Source: Methylorubrum salsuginis
GTDB taxonomy: Bacteria; Pseudomonadota; Alphaproteobacteria; Rhizobiales; Beijerinckiaceae
Length of the DNA: 64,000 nucleotides
Direction of reading: 5' to 3'
NCBI RefSeq assembly: GCF_900114375.1
Contig: NZ_FOSV01000005.1
Location: 124,001-188,000 of the forward strand
In this document: positions 8,616 to 17,249 of the stretch, piece after piece
Layout: each line of letters opens with the position of its first letter
Numbering within the stretch: position 1 is the first letter of the stretch
Position numbers and translations under genes: made by a program
The notes under the pieces: generated by a model
Databases searched by the model: none
The model's input: only the letters and a program-made list of their open reading frames with translations
What the model was told of the DNA's origin: nothing

Positions 8616-9830
8616 CTAGCCGTCGTTGCGGTTCTGCATCGAGGTCTCGTAGGCCTGGAGCGTGGTGCGGGACTGGCGCAGCGGCCGGGCGACCTGCACC
8701 GCGATGGCGTCGTCGATCCGGCCGATACGCCCCTGTGTCAGCGCCCAGTCGCCGCAACGGACCGTGATGAGGTCGGAGGGCTTGCGGTCGAACATCAGCG
8801 TGTCGCCGACCTTGAGGTTCAGGACGCGCTTCAGCGGCAGCGTCACCTCGTGCAGCACCGCCTCCATTTCGATGTCGGCCTGCCAGATCTCGGTGGCGAG
8901 ATGGCTCTCCCACACCTGATCGCGCCCGAGCCGCTCGCCCATGAAGCTCTGCATGAGCAGATCGCGGATCGGTTCGATCGTCGCGTAGGGGAACAGGATC
9001 TGCATCCCGCCGCCGCGCCCGTCCATGTCGAGCTTGAGCGTGATCAGGATGGCGGCGTTGCCGGGACGGGTGATGGTGGCGAAACGCGGGTTGGTCTCGA
9101 TCCGGTCGATGCCGAACCGCACCGGCGAGAGCGGCTGGAACGAGAGTTCGAGGTCGGTGAGGATGATCTCGACGAGGCGGCGCACGAGGCTCATCTCGAT
9201 CGTGGTGAACGGGCGCCCGTCGAGGCGGCTCGACGAGCCGCCGCGCTTGCCGCCGAGCAGAAGGTCCATGGTCGAGTAGGCGAGCGTCTGCTCCACCGTG
9301 ACGAGGCCCGAGCCCTCCCACAGGTCGGCCTTGAACACGCCGAGCAGCGTGGGGAGCGGGATCGCATTGAGGTAGTCGCCGAACCGGACCGAGGTGATGT
9401 TGTCGAGCGTCACCTCGACGTTGTCCTGAAAGAAGTTGCGCAGGGACGTCGACAACAACCGGATCATCCGGTCGAAGACGATTTCCAGCATCGGCAGGCG
9501 TTCGTACTGGACGACGCCCGAATCGACGATGGCGCGCACGCCCCCCGCGCCGGAGGCGGAGAGTTCGCGCAGAGAGAAGCCGAGGACGCCGTCGATCTCG
9601 TCCTGGTTCAGGATGCGGTCGTTGCCGGCGAGTTCGGGGAGGTTCTCGGTCTCCCCGTCCTCGATCATCGTCGCCCATTCGGCGGCGACGTCGCTGGCGC
9701 TCTTGGTGGTGCCTTGCTCGGCGAGCGCCGCGCCCCATTCCTCGGCGAGCGACGCGTCGCCGCCCTCGGCCCCCTGCTCGGCGAAGGCGGCTGCCCAATC
9801 GTCGTCGAGATCGTCCTCGGGGCCCATCAT
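8616..9830 (-). CDS. fliM: Flagellar motor switch protein FliM
   Basis: FliM is the C-ring protein that binds CheY-P and controls rotation direction. The 404-residue product has the CheY-binding peptide ILNQDEIDGVLG (about residues 72-83). The FliM middle domain follows, with FGDYLNAIPLPTLLGVFKA, and then the SpoA domain at the C-terminus (about 320-390). Before the CheY peptide it carries an unusual acidic N-tail with three 20-residue repeats (Trp at 12, 32 and 52), which is longer than in E. coli FliM. It overlaps fliL by four bases (ATGA). Confidence 0.95.
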   Translation of the reverse strand: MMGPEDDLDDDWAAAFAEQGAEGGDASLAEEWGAALAEQGTTKSASDVAAEWATMIEDGETENLPELAGNDRILNQDEIDGVLGFSLRELSASGAGGVRAIVDSGVVQYERLPMLEIVFDRMIRLLSTSLRNFFQDNVEVTLDNITSVRFGDYLNAIPLPTLLGVFKADLWEGSGLVTVEQTLAYSTMDLLLGGKRGGSSSRLDGRPFTTIEMSLVRRLVEIILTDLELSFQPLSPVRFGIDRIETNPRFATITRPGNAAILITLKLDMDGRGGGMQILFPYATIEPIRDLLMQSFMGERLGRDQVWESHLATEIWQADIEMEAVLHEVTLPLKRVLNLKVGDTLMFDRKPSDLITVRCGDWALTQGRIGRIDDAIAVQVARPLRQSRTTLQAYETSMQNRNDG

Positions 9831-10342
9831 TGAACGATGACGTCCTTGAACAGCACCGCCTCGACCTTGGCCGGGTGGATCGCGATGTTGACGCGGCGCA
9901 AAAGCTCCTCGCGCAGGCGGAAGAGCCCGGCCGAGCCGGCCAGATCGCTGGCGCGGATCTCGCGCAGATAGGTCTGGAACGCGTCCTCGACGCGCGGCAT
10001 CAGCGGCTTCACCTCGGCCTCGACCTTGGCGTCCTTCAGTTCCAGCGCGATGCGCAGCTTGAGCGTGCTGCCCTTGGCCTGGCCGGGATCGGCGTTGAGG
10101 TTGACCAGCATGTCGCGCACGTCGACGAAGACGGCGGGCATCTTCACATCCGCATGGGCGCCGTGCTCGGCTTCGGCGGCCGCAGCAGCTTTCTTCTTCA
10201 TGAACACGAAGCCGCCGCCCCCGCCGCCGAGCAGCAGCACCGCGGCGGCCGCGATGATGATGAGCTTCTTCTTCGACTTCGGCGCTTCCGCCTCGCCGCC
10301 CTCGCCCTCCGCCTCGGGCGCCTTCTTCGGCTTCTTGGCCAT
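9827..10342 (-). CDS. fliL: Flagellar basal-body-associated protein FliL
   Basis: FliL is a single-pass inner-membrane protein around the stator that supports torque. The 171-residue product has a Lys/Glu-rich cytoplasmic N-terminus, a glycine-rich membrane helix (about residues 28-50) and a periplasmic domain with VFVDVRDMLVNLNADPGQAKGS and FQTYLREIRASDLAGSAGLFRLREEL, typical of FliL. It is the first gene of the minus-strand operon fliL-fliM-DUF6468-motE and is divergent from flgF. Confidence 0.93.
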   Translation of the reverse strand: MAKKPKKAPEAEGEGGEAEAPKSKKKLIIIAAAAVLLLGGGGGGFVFMKKKAAAAAEAEHGAHADVKMPAVFVDVRDMLVNLNADPGQAKGSTLKLRIALELKDAKVEAEVKPLMPRVEDAFQTYLREIRASDLAGSAGLFRLREELLRRVNIAIHPAKVEAVLFKDVIVQ

Positions 10343-10500
10343 GTGCTGCTCGGGATCGGGGACGGGCGCGGGGCGCGCGCGTGCGGCCCCGCTTCCGTTC
10401 TCGGCCGGCGTGGTTAACGCCCTCTTAAGCCGGGCAGAATTTGCCGGGTCGGACTTGCCGCGGGGTTCGACCGTCCCGGCGCCGCCGACGGGGGAAATCC

Positions 10501-10516
10501 GATCAAGCTATTGATC
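10501..10516. promoter_or_regulatory. Small palindrome in the fliL/flgF intergenic region
   Basis: GATCAA (10501-10506) and TTGATC (10511-10516) form a perfect inverted repeat with a four-base spacer, about 30 bases upstream of the putative flgF -24 box. It could bind a regulator of the divergent flagellar operons. No binding protein is identified. Confidence 0.3.
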
Positions 10517-10544
10517 GTTAAAGGGAAAAATAAGAAGACCGGGA

Positions 10545-10559
10545 TGGCACGGTCCCTGC
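10545..10559 (+). promoter_or_regulatory. Candidate sigma-54 promoter of the flgF operon
   Basis: TGGCAC-N5-CTGC has the invariant GG (10546-10547) and GC (10558-10559) ten bases apart and would start a transcript about 30 bases before the flgF ATG. In Caulobacter and relatives, class III flagellar operons use sigma-54. One base differs from the TTGC consensus. Confidence 0.55.
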
Positions 10560-10598
10560 GGTGATGCTCTCGTCCGCCGCCGCTATCCGAGGCCAGCC

Positions 10599-11339
10599 AT
10601 GCAGAACGCGCTCTTCGTCGGGGTCTCCGCCCAGACCGCGCTCGCCCGCGAGCTCGACGTCATCGCCAACAACATGGCCAACGTCTCGACCACCGGCTTC
10701 AAGGGCCGCTCGGCCCGCTTTCAGGAATACCTGATGCCGGTGGCCTCCGCCGACAGCTTCCAGCGGCAGGACCGGCGCGTCTCCTACGTCATCGACCAGG
10801 GCACGCCGCTCGACCTCAGCCAGGGGCCGATCGAGCCGGACGGCAACCCGATGCACGTGGCCGTGCGCGGCGACGCCTTCCTCGCGGTGCAGACGCCCTC
10901 GGGGCTCCGTTACACCCGCAACGGCGCCTTCGAGCTCGATGCGCAGGGCAACCTCGTCAACTCCGACGGCTATGCCGTGCAGGGCGATGGCGGCACGATC
11001 ACCATCGGCCAGCAGGAGACGGGGCTCTCCATCGCCCCCGACGGCACGGTCTCGACCAATCTCGGCGTGCGCGGGCGCGTCCAACTCGTGCGCTTCGCCG
11101 ATCCGCGCGCGCTCAGGAACGAGGGCGCCAACCTGTTCTCGTCGGCCACGCCCGGCCAGCCCGCGGGCGCCGAGGGCCGGCTGGAGCCCGGCGCCCTGGA
11201 GCGCTCCAACGTCAAGCCGGTCATCGAGATGACCCGGCTGATGGACGTGAACCGCACCTATTCCATGGTGTCGAGCATCGTCTCGCGCCTCGACGACCTG
11301 CGCGGCACGGCGATCCGCCGCCTCGCCGACGTCGCCTGA
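10599..11339 (+). CDS. flgF: Flagellar proximal rod protein FlgF
   Basis: FlgF is a structural protein of the proximal rod, exported by the flagellar type III system. The 246-residue product starts with the rod/hook signature ALARELDVIANNMANVSTTGFKG. It has the central Flg_hook_ax domain with FLAVQTPSGLRYTRNGAFELDAQGNLV, and the C-terminal helix MTRLMDVNRTYSMVSSIVS. It opens the operon flgF-flgG-flgA-flgH, with flgG only 26 bases downstream. Confidence 0.95.
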   Translation: MQNALFVGVSAQTALARELDVIANNMANVSTTGFKGRSARFQEYLMPVASADSFQRQDRRVSYVIDQGTPLDLSQGPIEPDGNPMHVAVRGDAFLAVQTPSGLRYTRNGAFELDAQGNLVNSDGYAVQGDGGTITIGQQETGLSIAPDGTVSTNLGVRGRVQLVRFADPRALRNEGANLFSSATPGQPAGAEGRLEPGALERSNVKPVIEMTRLMDVNRTYSMVSSIVSRLDDLRGTAIRRLADVA

Positions 11340-11365
11340 TCGCCGCCGCTTAAGGAAACGCTCCG

Positions 11366-12157
11366 ATGCGCGCTCTCTACGCCGCCGCCACCGGCATGGC
11401 GGCCCAGGAACTCAACGTCCAGGTCATCTCGAACAACATCGCGAACCTGCGCACCACCGGCTACAAGCGGCAGCAGGCACATTTCCAGGATCTGCTCTAC
11501 CAGAACCTGCGCCGCTCCGGTTCGTCCACCTCCGACCAGAACACCGTGCTGCCGGCCGGCCTCGCGCTGGGCTCGGGCGTGAAGACGGTCTCGACCGCCC
11601 GCGTCATGTCGCAGGGCACGCTCACCATGACCGAGAAGGATTACGACGTCGCGATCCGCGGCGAGGGCTACTTCCGCGTGCGCATGCCGGACGGCCGCAC
11701 CGCCTACACCCGCGACGGCTCGTTCGACCTCGACGCGCAGGGCCAGATGGTCACCCGCGACGGCTACCTGCTCGATCCCGGCATCACGGTGCCGAACACC
11801 GCGACCGCGGTAACGATCGGGGCCACCGGCGCGGTGCAGGCGACCATCCCCGGCCAGACCGCGCCCCAGGCGCTCGGCCAGTTCCAGATGGCGCGCTTCG
11901 TCAACAAGGTCGGCCTCGAATCGATCGGCGACAACCTGTTCGTCGAGACCGCTGCCTCAGGTCCCGCCGTCACCGGCCTGCCGGGCTCGGAGGGCTTCGG
12001 CAACCTGCAGCAGAGCTACCTCGAAGAGGCCAACGTCAACGCCGTCACCGAAATCTCGTCGCTGATCGCGGCGCAGCGCGCCTACGAGATGAACTCGAAG
12101 GTGGTGACGGCCGCCGACCAGATGCTCTCCACCACCTCGCAGATGTTCCGCGGCTGA
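11366..12157 (+). CDS. flgG: Flagellar distal rod protein FlgG
   Basis: FlgG forms the distal rod. The 263-residue length equals that of other FlgG proteins. The N-terminus has MAAQELNVQVISNNIANLRTTGYK and the C-terminus has SYLEEANVNAVTEISSLIAAQ followed by AYEMNSKVVTAADQMLS, both diagnostic. The gene follows flgF closely and lies 8 bases before flgA. Confidence 0.97.
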   Translation: MRALYAAATGMAAQELNVQVISNNIANLRTTGYKRQQAHFQDLLYQNLRRSGSSTSDQNTVLPAGLALGSGVKTVSTARVMSQGTLTMTEKDYDVAIRGEGYFRVRMPDGRTAYTRDGSFDLDAQGQMVTRDGYLLDPGITVPNTATAVTIGATGAVQATIPGQTAPQALGQFQMARFVNKVGLESIGDNLFVETAASGPAVTGLPGSEGFGNLQQSYLEEANVNAVTEISSLIAAQRAYEMNSKVVTAADQMLSTTSQMFRG

Positions 12158-12165
12158 CGAGATCC

Positions 12166-13227
12166 GTGATGCACGCCCTTCGCCCGATCCGCCGCCCCGC
12201 CAAGCGCGCCGTGCTGCCGCCCTCCCCCGGTGCCATCGGCCGCACCGCCCTGGCGCTCGCCGCCTTCGCGATGCTCGCCCTGTTCGTCTCGCCCCTGATG
12301 GCCGCCGAGGCCCTGCGCCTGCGCGGCGACGTGACCGCGCGGGGCGATACGCTCAGCCTCGGCGATCTCGTCGAGGGGGCGCCGACCGATCTCGCCGCCC
12401 GGGCGATGTTCCGCGCCCCCGGCCTCGGGGCGGTGGGCACGATCCAGGCCCGGCGCATCGTCGAGGCGGCGGCCGCCCTCGGGCTCACCGGTATCGAGAC
12501 GGGGGGGCGGGTGCAGGTGAGCGTGCAGCGCGCCGCCCGCCGCGTCGGCGCAGCCGAGATCGAGGCCGCGCTCAAGCGCACGCTCGAGACGGCCTACGGG
12601 CTCGACGCGAAGACCCTGTCGGTGCGGCTCGACGGCGAGGCCCCGCTCCTCCTCGCTCCCCTCGACCTCGACGGCCCGGCGGCGGCGGTCGATGTCACCT
12701 ACGATCCGCGCAACCGCCGGGTCGCCGGCCTCGTGGTGCTCGGCGAGCGGCAGGCTTCGCTGCGGGTCTCCGGCGTCGCGGTCGAAATCCGCGAGGTCGC
12801 CGTGCTGACCCGTAACCTCAACCGCGGCGAGGCGGTGACGGCGTCCGACCTCGCGGTCGAGCGCCGCCCCCGCGAGACGGTGCCGGTCGATGCCCTCGGC
12901 ACGACCGCCCTCGCCCTGGGCCAAGTGGCGCAGCGTCCGGTCGGCGCCGGGCAGGTGCTGCGCTCCGGCGACGTCGCCCCGCCCGATCTCGTCGGCCGCG
13001 GCGAGGCCGTGACCATCGTGTTCGAGACGGCGGGCGTCTCGCTCGCCATGCGCGGCACCGCCAACGAGTCCGGCCGCCTCGGCGCCAGCGTCGCGGTGAC
13101 GAACGGCGCCTCGAAGAAGGTGCTCCAGGCGGTCGTCGTCGGCCCTGGCCGCGTCTCGGTCAGCCCGCTTGCGCCGCAACCCGTCCTCCAGGCCAGCGCG
13201 CTCCCCGCGCGGCCCGGCCTCAACTGA
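12166..13227 (+). CDS. flgA: Flagellar basal body P-ring formation protein FlgA
   Basis: FlgA is the periplasmic chaperone for P-ring (FlgI) assembly. The 353-residue product has a signal-type hydrophobic segment (about residues 26-48) and a C-terminal SAF domain with LTRNLNRGEAVTASDLAVERR and GQVAQRPVGAGQVLRSGDV, as in FlgA. The start is GTG at 12166 directly followed by ATG at 12169; either could be used. The N-tail before the membrane segment is long and basic, so the true signal peptide may start at a later codon. Confidence 0.92.
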   Translation: MMHALRPIRRPAKRAVLPPSPGAIGRTALALAAFAMLALFVSPLMAAEALRLRGDVTARGDTLSLGDLVEGAPTDLAARAMFRAPGLGAVGTIQARRIVEAAAALGLTGIETGGRVQVSVQRAARRVGAAEIEAALKRTLETAYGLDAKTLSVRLDGEAPLLLAPLDLDGPAAAVDVTYDPRNRRVAGLVVLGERQASLRVSGVAVEIREVAVLTRNLNRGEAVTASDLAVERRPRETVPVDALGTTALALGQVAQRPVGAGQVLRSGDVAPPDLVGRGEAVTIVFETAGVSLAMRGTANESGRLGASVAVTNGASKKVLQAVVVGPGRVSVSPLAPQPVLQASALPARPGLN

Positions 13228-13251
13228 TCCCCTCGTAAGGCGTCCCGTCCG

Positions 13252-13998
13252 ATGGCTCCTCGCCGCTCCCGCCTCCTCCTCGCCGCCGTCGCGATCGCGC
13301 CGCTGGGCGCCTGCAACACCGTCGACCGCCTGTCGCAGATCGGCGCCACGCCGGCCCTCTCGGCGATCGAGGACCCGACCAGCCAGCCGGGCTACAAGCC
13401 GGTCCGGATGGCGATGCCGGATATCCAGCCGGTGAGCTACGCGCCGAACTCGCTGTGGCGCACCGGCTCCCGCGCCTTCTTCAAGGACCAGCGCGCCGCC
13501 CGCATCGGCGACCTCCTGACCGTGAAGGTCAACGTCACCGACAAGGCCAACCTCAACAACGAGACCAAGCGCTCCCGCTCGAACGCCGAAGGCCTCGGCC
13601 TGCCCAACGCCTTCGGCCTGGAGAGCAGCGCCGCGGTGGCGGCGGCCGGCATCACGCCGGACAAGCTGATCACCGGTACCTCGACCACGTCGAGCGACGG
13701 CGCCGGCTCGGTCCAGCGCGCCGAGACGGTGACGACCAACATCGCCGCGGTGGTCAATCAGGTGCTGCCCAACGGCAACCTCGTGGTCGAGGGCAAGCAG
13801 GAGATCCGCATCAATTTCGAGGTGCGCGAGCTGATCGTGGCCGGCGTGGTCCGCCCCGAGGACATCGAATCGGACAACACCATCGATTCGACCAAGATCG
13901 CCCAGGCCCGCATCGCCTATGGCGGCCGCGGCCAGATCACCGACGTGCAGCAGCCGCGCTACGGCCAGCAGCTCGTGGATATCCTGCTGCCGTTCTGA
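13252..13998 (+). CDS. flgH: Flagellar L-ring lipoprotein FlgH
   Basis: FlgH is the outer-membrane L-ring subunit. The 248-residue product begins with a lipoprotein signal ending LGACNTVD (Cys about residue 20). It has YAPNSLWRTGSRAFFKDQRA and the family C-terminus GQITDVQQPRYGQQLVDILLPF. It is the last gene of the operon; no flgI follows here, as the next gene is convergent. Confidence 0.96.
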   Translation: MAPRRSRLLLAAVAIAPLGACNTVDRLSQIGATPALSAIEDPTSQPGYKPVRMAMPDIQPVSYAPNSLWRTGSRAFFKDQRAARIGDLLTVKVNVTDKANLNNETKRSRSNAEGLGLPNAFGLESSAAVAAAGITPDKLITGTSTTSSDGAGSVQRAETVTTNIAAVVNQVLPNGNLVVEGKQEIRINFEVRELIVAGVVRPEDIESDNTIDSTKIAQARIAYGGRGQITDVQQPRYGQQLVDILLPF

Positions 13999-14001
13999 GG
14001 C

Positions 14002-15159
14002 TCACGTCTCGCCGCTGTCGAGCAGCGCCCGGTAGGCATCGAGGGTGATCGAACCGTCCTCCGACCCGTCGAGCGCGGCCCGGTCGCGCGGGGGCAGCAC
14101 GTCGCCGAAGGCGTCGATCCGCTTCCAGGCCGGCACCTCGCCGGCCCGGGGCTCTCCGGGCACGAAGCCGGACGGTGCGACGCGGCGGTAGCGGTGGACG
14201 TAGCGCGGGCAGTTCACGAAGACCTCCGCGATCGCGATCCGCAGGACGAACTCGGCGCCGGGATGAGCGCCGAGCGCGGCGGCGTCGCGCAGGACCTGCC
14301 CGGTCCCGTGCAGGCGCAGGCGGTGGGGCCGCTCGAAATCGACGAAGAGCAGGCCGAGTTTCGGGTTGGCCGCGAGATTGCCGGCGCTCAGATACATGCC
14401 GTTACCGTCGTAGCTCGGCATTTCGAGAGTGCGCGCATCGACCACCCGCACGAAGCCCGCCGCGCCGCCCTTGTAGGAGCAGGTCGGGAAGCCGCGATGG
14501 TCGATCGAGGTGAGGAAGACCATGTCGCGCCCGGCGATGAAGTTTTTCTGCGCGGCGCTGAGTTCGCTTGTGACCGAAAGCTTTCGCAATCGGTTGGCGA
14601 GGTTTTCGGTCCCGAATTCCTCCTGAAACACCCGGTGGCGCGGCCCGTAGAGCGGGCTGATCGCACCGAGCGGCGAACGGAACACCGCGCCCGGCGCCGT
14701 GGGGGTCATCGACCAGCTCAGGCGCTCCAGGCAGATCGCCCAGGCTCCGCGGTAGCGCGCGGCGCTTTCCGACGTGTCGATCTGCGTGTGGGACAGCGTC
14801 AGTTCGGTGAGGTCGGGCCCGAGCGGGCGCAGATCGATCCGCACCAGCGAGGGCGGCCCCCGCAACGGGCCCTCCCCCTCGTAATGCCATGTCAGGACGA
14901 GGCGGCGATCCGGGACGATGTCGCGATAGGTGCCGGAGATGGCGTAGGTCCGGCCGTCGGGGTCGCAGCCTTCGAGGCTGAAGCACCCGCCGACGCGAAG
15001 GTCGGTGATGGCGGCGTGCAGCTCGCCCGCCCCCGGCGTCAGCCAGCGCACGAGGCGGCGCGGATCGGTGCAGGCTTCGAAGACCCGCTCGGGCGGCGCG
15101 TCGAGCCGGCGGGTCAGGCTGACGGCGATGCGAGGCGGGGCGGTCGCGGGCTCGGTCAT
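14002..15159 (-). CDS. Fusion of an SRPBCC (AHSA1-type) domain with a pyridoxamine-phosphate-oxidase-like flavin-binding domain
   Basis: One 385-residue chain joins two domains. Residues about 8-150 are an AHSA1/START-like SRPBCC domain with SLTRRLDAPPERVFEACTDP and a WHYEGEG strand, which usually binds small hydrophobic ligands. Residues about 175-385 are a PNPOx-like split-barrel with DMVFLTSIDHRGFPTCSYKGG, LSAGNLAANPKLGLLFVDF and CPRYVHRY, typical of flavin-linked oxidoreductases. The ATG at 15157-15159 follows GGAGG. The ArsR gene and transporter upstream form one operon with it. I do not know a named protein with this architecture. The substrate is unknown. Confidence 0.85.
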   Translation of the reverse strand: MTEPATAPPRIAVSLTRRLDAPPERVFEACTDPRRLVRWLTPGAGELHAAITDLRVGGCFSLEGCDPDGRTYAISGTYRDIVPDRRLVLTWHYEGEGPLRGPPSLVRIDLRPLGPDLTELTLSHTQIDTSESAARYRGAWAICLERLSWSMTPTAPGAVFRSPLGAISPLYGPRHRVFQEEFGTENLANRLRKLSVTSELSAAQKNFIAGRDMVFLTSIDHRGFPTCSYKGGAAGFVRVVDARTLEMPSYDGNGMYLSAGNLAANPKLGLLFVDFERPHRLRLHGTGQVLRDAAALGAHPGAEFVLRIAIAEVFVNCPRYVHRYRRVAPSGFVPGEPRAGEVPAWKRIDAFGDVLPPRDRAALDGSEDGSITLDAYRALLDSGET

Positions 15160-15169
15160 CGGGGCCTCC

Positions 15170-16852
15170 TCACGGGACGGCATCGAGAGCACGCCCCCGC
15201 GTCTCGGGCAGGAACAGCGCCGAGACCGCGAAGGCGACGCCCAACACCGCGACCGCGTACCAGAGTCCGGCATAGAGGTTGCCGGTCGCCGTGAAGGCCG
15301 AGAAGGCGATGGCCGGGAAGAAGCCGCCGAACCAGCCGCCGAGGGTGTAGGGCACCGACAGGGCGGTGTTGCGGATGCGGGTGGGGAACAGCTCGATCAT
15401 CCAGGCGGCGAGCGGGGCCGAGGCCAGGGCCACGAAGGCGTTGAGCAGGCTCAGGAGCGCGATCAGCATCGGCACGTCGGTCTTGGCCGGGTCGGCCTTC
15501 GCCGGATAGCCCGCCGCCTTCACCGCCGCCGCCAGATCCTTCCCGAAGGCGGTTTTGCGGCTCGTGAAGGCGGACCCATCGAGCCCGGCGCCGTCGAAGG
15601 ACGGGAGGGCGAGCGCGCCGATCTCGATCCGGGCCGCCTCGCCCGCCGCGAGATCGCGGGTCGTGTAGGGCACCCCGAGCTTGGCCACCGCGCTGCGGGC
15701 GACATCGCAGGGGCTGTCGAACCGGGCGAGGCCGAAGGGATCGAATGGGCGGCTGCACCCGGCCGGATCGGCCGCCACGACGACGGGCCGCTCGGCGACC
15801 GCCGCCGCGAGGTCGGGATGGGCGTAGCGCGTCACGCCCTCGTAGACCGGCAGGGCGAGCAAAGCCGTACCGAGGAAACCCGCGAGCATCACCGGCTTGC
15901 GGCCGATCCGGTCGCAGAGCCAGCCCGCCGCGATCATGCAGGCCACGAGGCCGGTGCTGTAGCCGAGGATCGTGTAATGCAGGAGAAACGGATCGATCTT
16001 CAGGTTCAGCATCAGCAGATAGATCGGGTAGGAGCCGGTCGCCGTCGCGACCGCCTGTCCGGCGACGGCGCCGAACAGCACCGGCAGGACGATGCGCAGG
16101 TTCGCCCATTGCCCGAGCGCCTCGGTCACCGGCCGGCGCGAGCCGCCGCCCCGGCTGCGCATCGCCACGAAGACCGGCGATTCCTGCAACTTGAGCCGCA
16201 TGTAGATCGAGACGCCCATCAGCACGGCGGAGAGCAGGAACGGGATGCGCCAGCCCCAGGCCTCGAACGCCGCCTTGCCGAGCATCGCCTCGCAGGCGAG
16301 CACCACGAGGATGGCGAGCATCAGGCCGCCGGCCATGGTGATGCCGACCGCGCTCGTCGCCAGCCCGCGGCGCTCGGCGGAGGCATGTTCGGCGATGTAG
16401 GTGACGGCCCCGCCGAACTCGCCGCCGAAGGCGAGGCCCTGCACGATGCGCAAGCCCATCAGCAGGATCGGCGAGAGCACGCCGACGGCCGCGTAGGTCG
16501 GCAGCAGGCCGATGGCGACGGTGGCGCCGCCCATGATCACGATGGTGAGCAGGAAGGTGTATTTGCGGCCGACGAGGTCGCCGAGCCGCCCGAAGAGCAG
16601 GCCGCCGAAGGGCCGTGCCAGGAAGGTGACCGCCGCCGACAGCAGCGTGAAGACGTAGGCATAGGCCTCGTCGAGCCCCGAGAAGAACTGCCGCGCGATG
16701 ATCGCCGCCATCGGCCCGAAGAGCACGAGGTCGTAGGCCTCGAACACCGCGCCCAGCGACGAGGCCGCGATGACGCGGCGGACCCGGCCACGCTCCTCGG
16801 GGATTGCCTCCGGCCGTATCGCGGCATGGGTGGCCGCAGCGTGCTGTGCCAT
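15170..16852 (-). CDS. MFS transporter, metabolite:H+ symporter (MHS) subfamily
   Basis: This 560-residue inner-membrane transporter has about 12 helices. The MHS features are EAYDLVLFGPMAAIIARQFF in helix 1, GRLGDLVGRKYTFLLTI between helices 2 and 3, and LAFGGEFGGAVTYIAEHA after helix 4. Between helices 8 and 9 there is a long hydrophilic insert of about 110 residues (roughly 345-450) with two cysteines, which makes it longer than the usual 430-450. Substrates of this group include organic acids and betaine-like solutes; the one here is unknown. It lies 10 bases upstream of the SRPBCC fusion gene and downstream of ArsR. Confidence 0.87.
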   Translation of the reverse strand: MAQHAAATHAAIRPEAIPEERGRVRRVIAASSLGAVFEAYDLVLFGPMAAIIARQFFSGLDEAYAYVFTLLSAAVTFLARPFGGLLFGRLGDLVGRKYTFLLTIVIMGGATVAIGLLPTYAAVGVLSPILLMGLRIVQGLAFGGEFGGAVTYIAEHASAERRGLATSAVGITMAGGLMLAILVVLACEAMLGKAAFEAWGWRIPFLLSAVLMGVSIYMRLKLQESPVFVAMRSRGGGSRRPVTEALGQWANLRIVLPVLFGAVAGQAVATATGSYPIYLLMLNLKIDPFLLHYTILGYSTGLVACMIAAGWLCDRIGRKPVMLAGFLGTALLALPVYEGVTRYAHPDLAAAVAERPVVVAADPAGCSRPFDPFGLARFDSPCDVARSAVAKLGVPYTTRDLAAGEAARIEIGALALPSFDGAGLDGSAFTSRKTAFGKDLAAAVKAAGYPAKADPAKTDVPMLIALLSLLNAFVALASAPLAAWMIELFPTRIRNTALSVPYTLGGWFGGFFPAIAFSAFTATGNLYAGLWYAVAVLGVAFAVSALFLPETRGRALDAVP

Positions 16853-16901
16853 GAACGTCCTCCCTGATGTCCCTGTCCGCGCCGTTCCGGCGTCGGGCGT
16901 G

Positions 16902-17249
16902 TCAGGCGGGATCGGCGTCCCGCTTCATCTCCTCCAGGAGCCCTTCGAGGGCGTCGAGGCGCTGGCTCCAGAACCGTTCGTAGGCCTGAAGCCAGCGGTG
17001 GGCGGTCAGCAGCGCCATCGGTTCCAGCCGGCAGAGATGCGACCGGCCCTGCACCTGCCGGGCGACGAGGCCGGCGGCTTCCAGGGTGCGGACATGCTTC
17101 GAGACCGCGACCGCCGAGATCGGGAAGGCCGGCGCGAGTTCGCTCAGGCCATGAGGGCGCTCGGCCAGCATGCGCAGGATCGAGCGCCGCGTCGGATCGG
17201 CCAGGGCGTGGAAGACGGCGTCCAGCGCCTGTTCGCGAGTCTCAACCAT
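16902..17249 (-). CDS. ArsR-family transcriptional regulator
   Basis: A 115-residue winged-helix repressor with DAVFHALADPTRRSILRMLAE and the recognition helix PISAVAVSKHVRTLEAAGLV. It lacks the CVC metal site of ArsR/SmtB and belongs to the AHSA1-associated ArsR group, which often sits beside SRPBCC genes, as here. Two ATG codons are possible, at 17259-17261 and 17247-17249. The second is chosen because a -35 TTGACA (17279-17284 on the complement) and a TTGAAT -10 would place the transcript start at about 17249, a leaderless mRNA. A perfect palindrome overlaps this whole region. Confidence 0.87.
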   Translation of the reverse strand: MVETREQALDAVFHALADPTRRSILRMLAERPHGLSELAPAFPISAVAVSKHVRTLEAAGLVARQVQGRSHLCRLEPMALLTAHRWLQAYERFWSQRLDALEGLLEEMKRDADPA

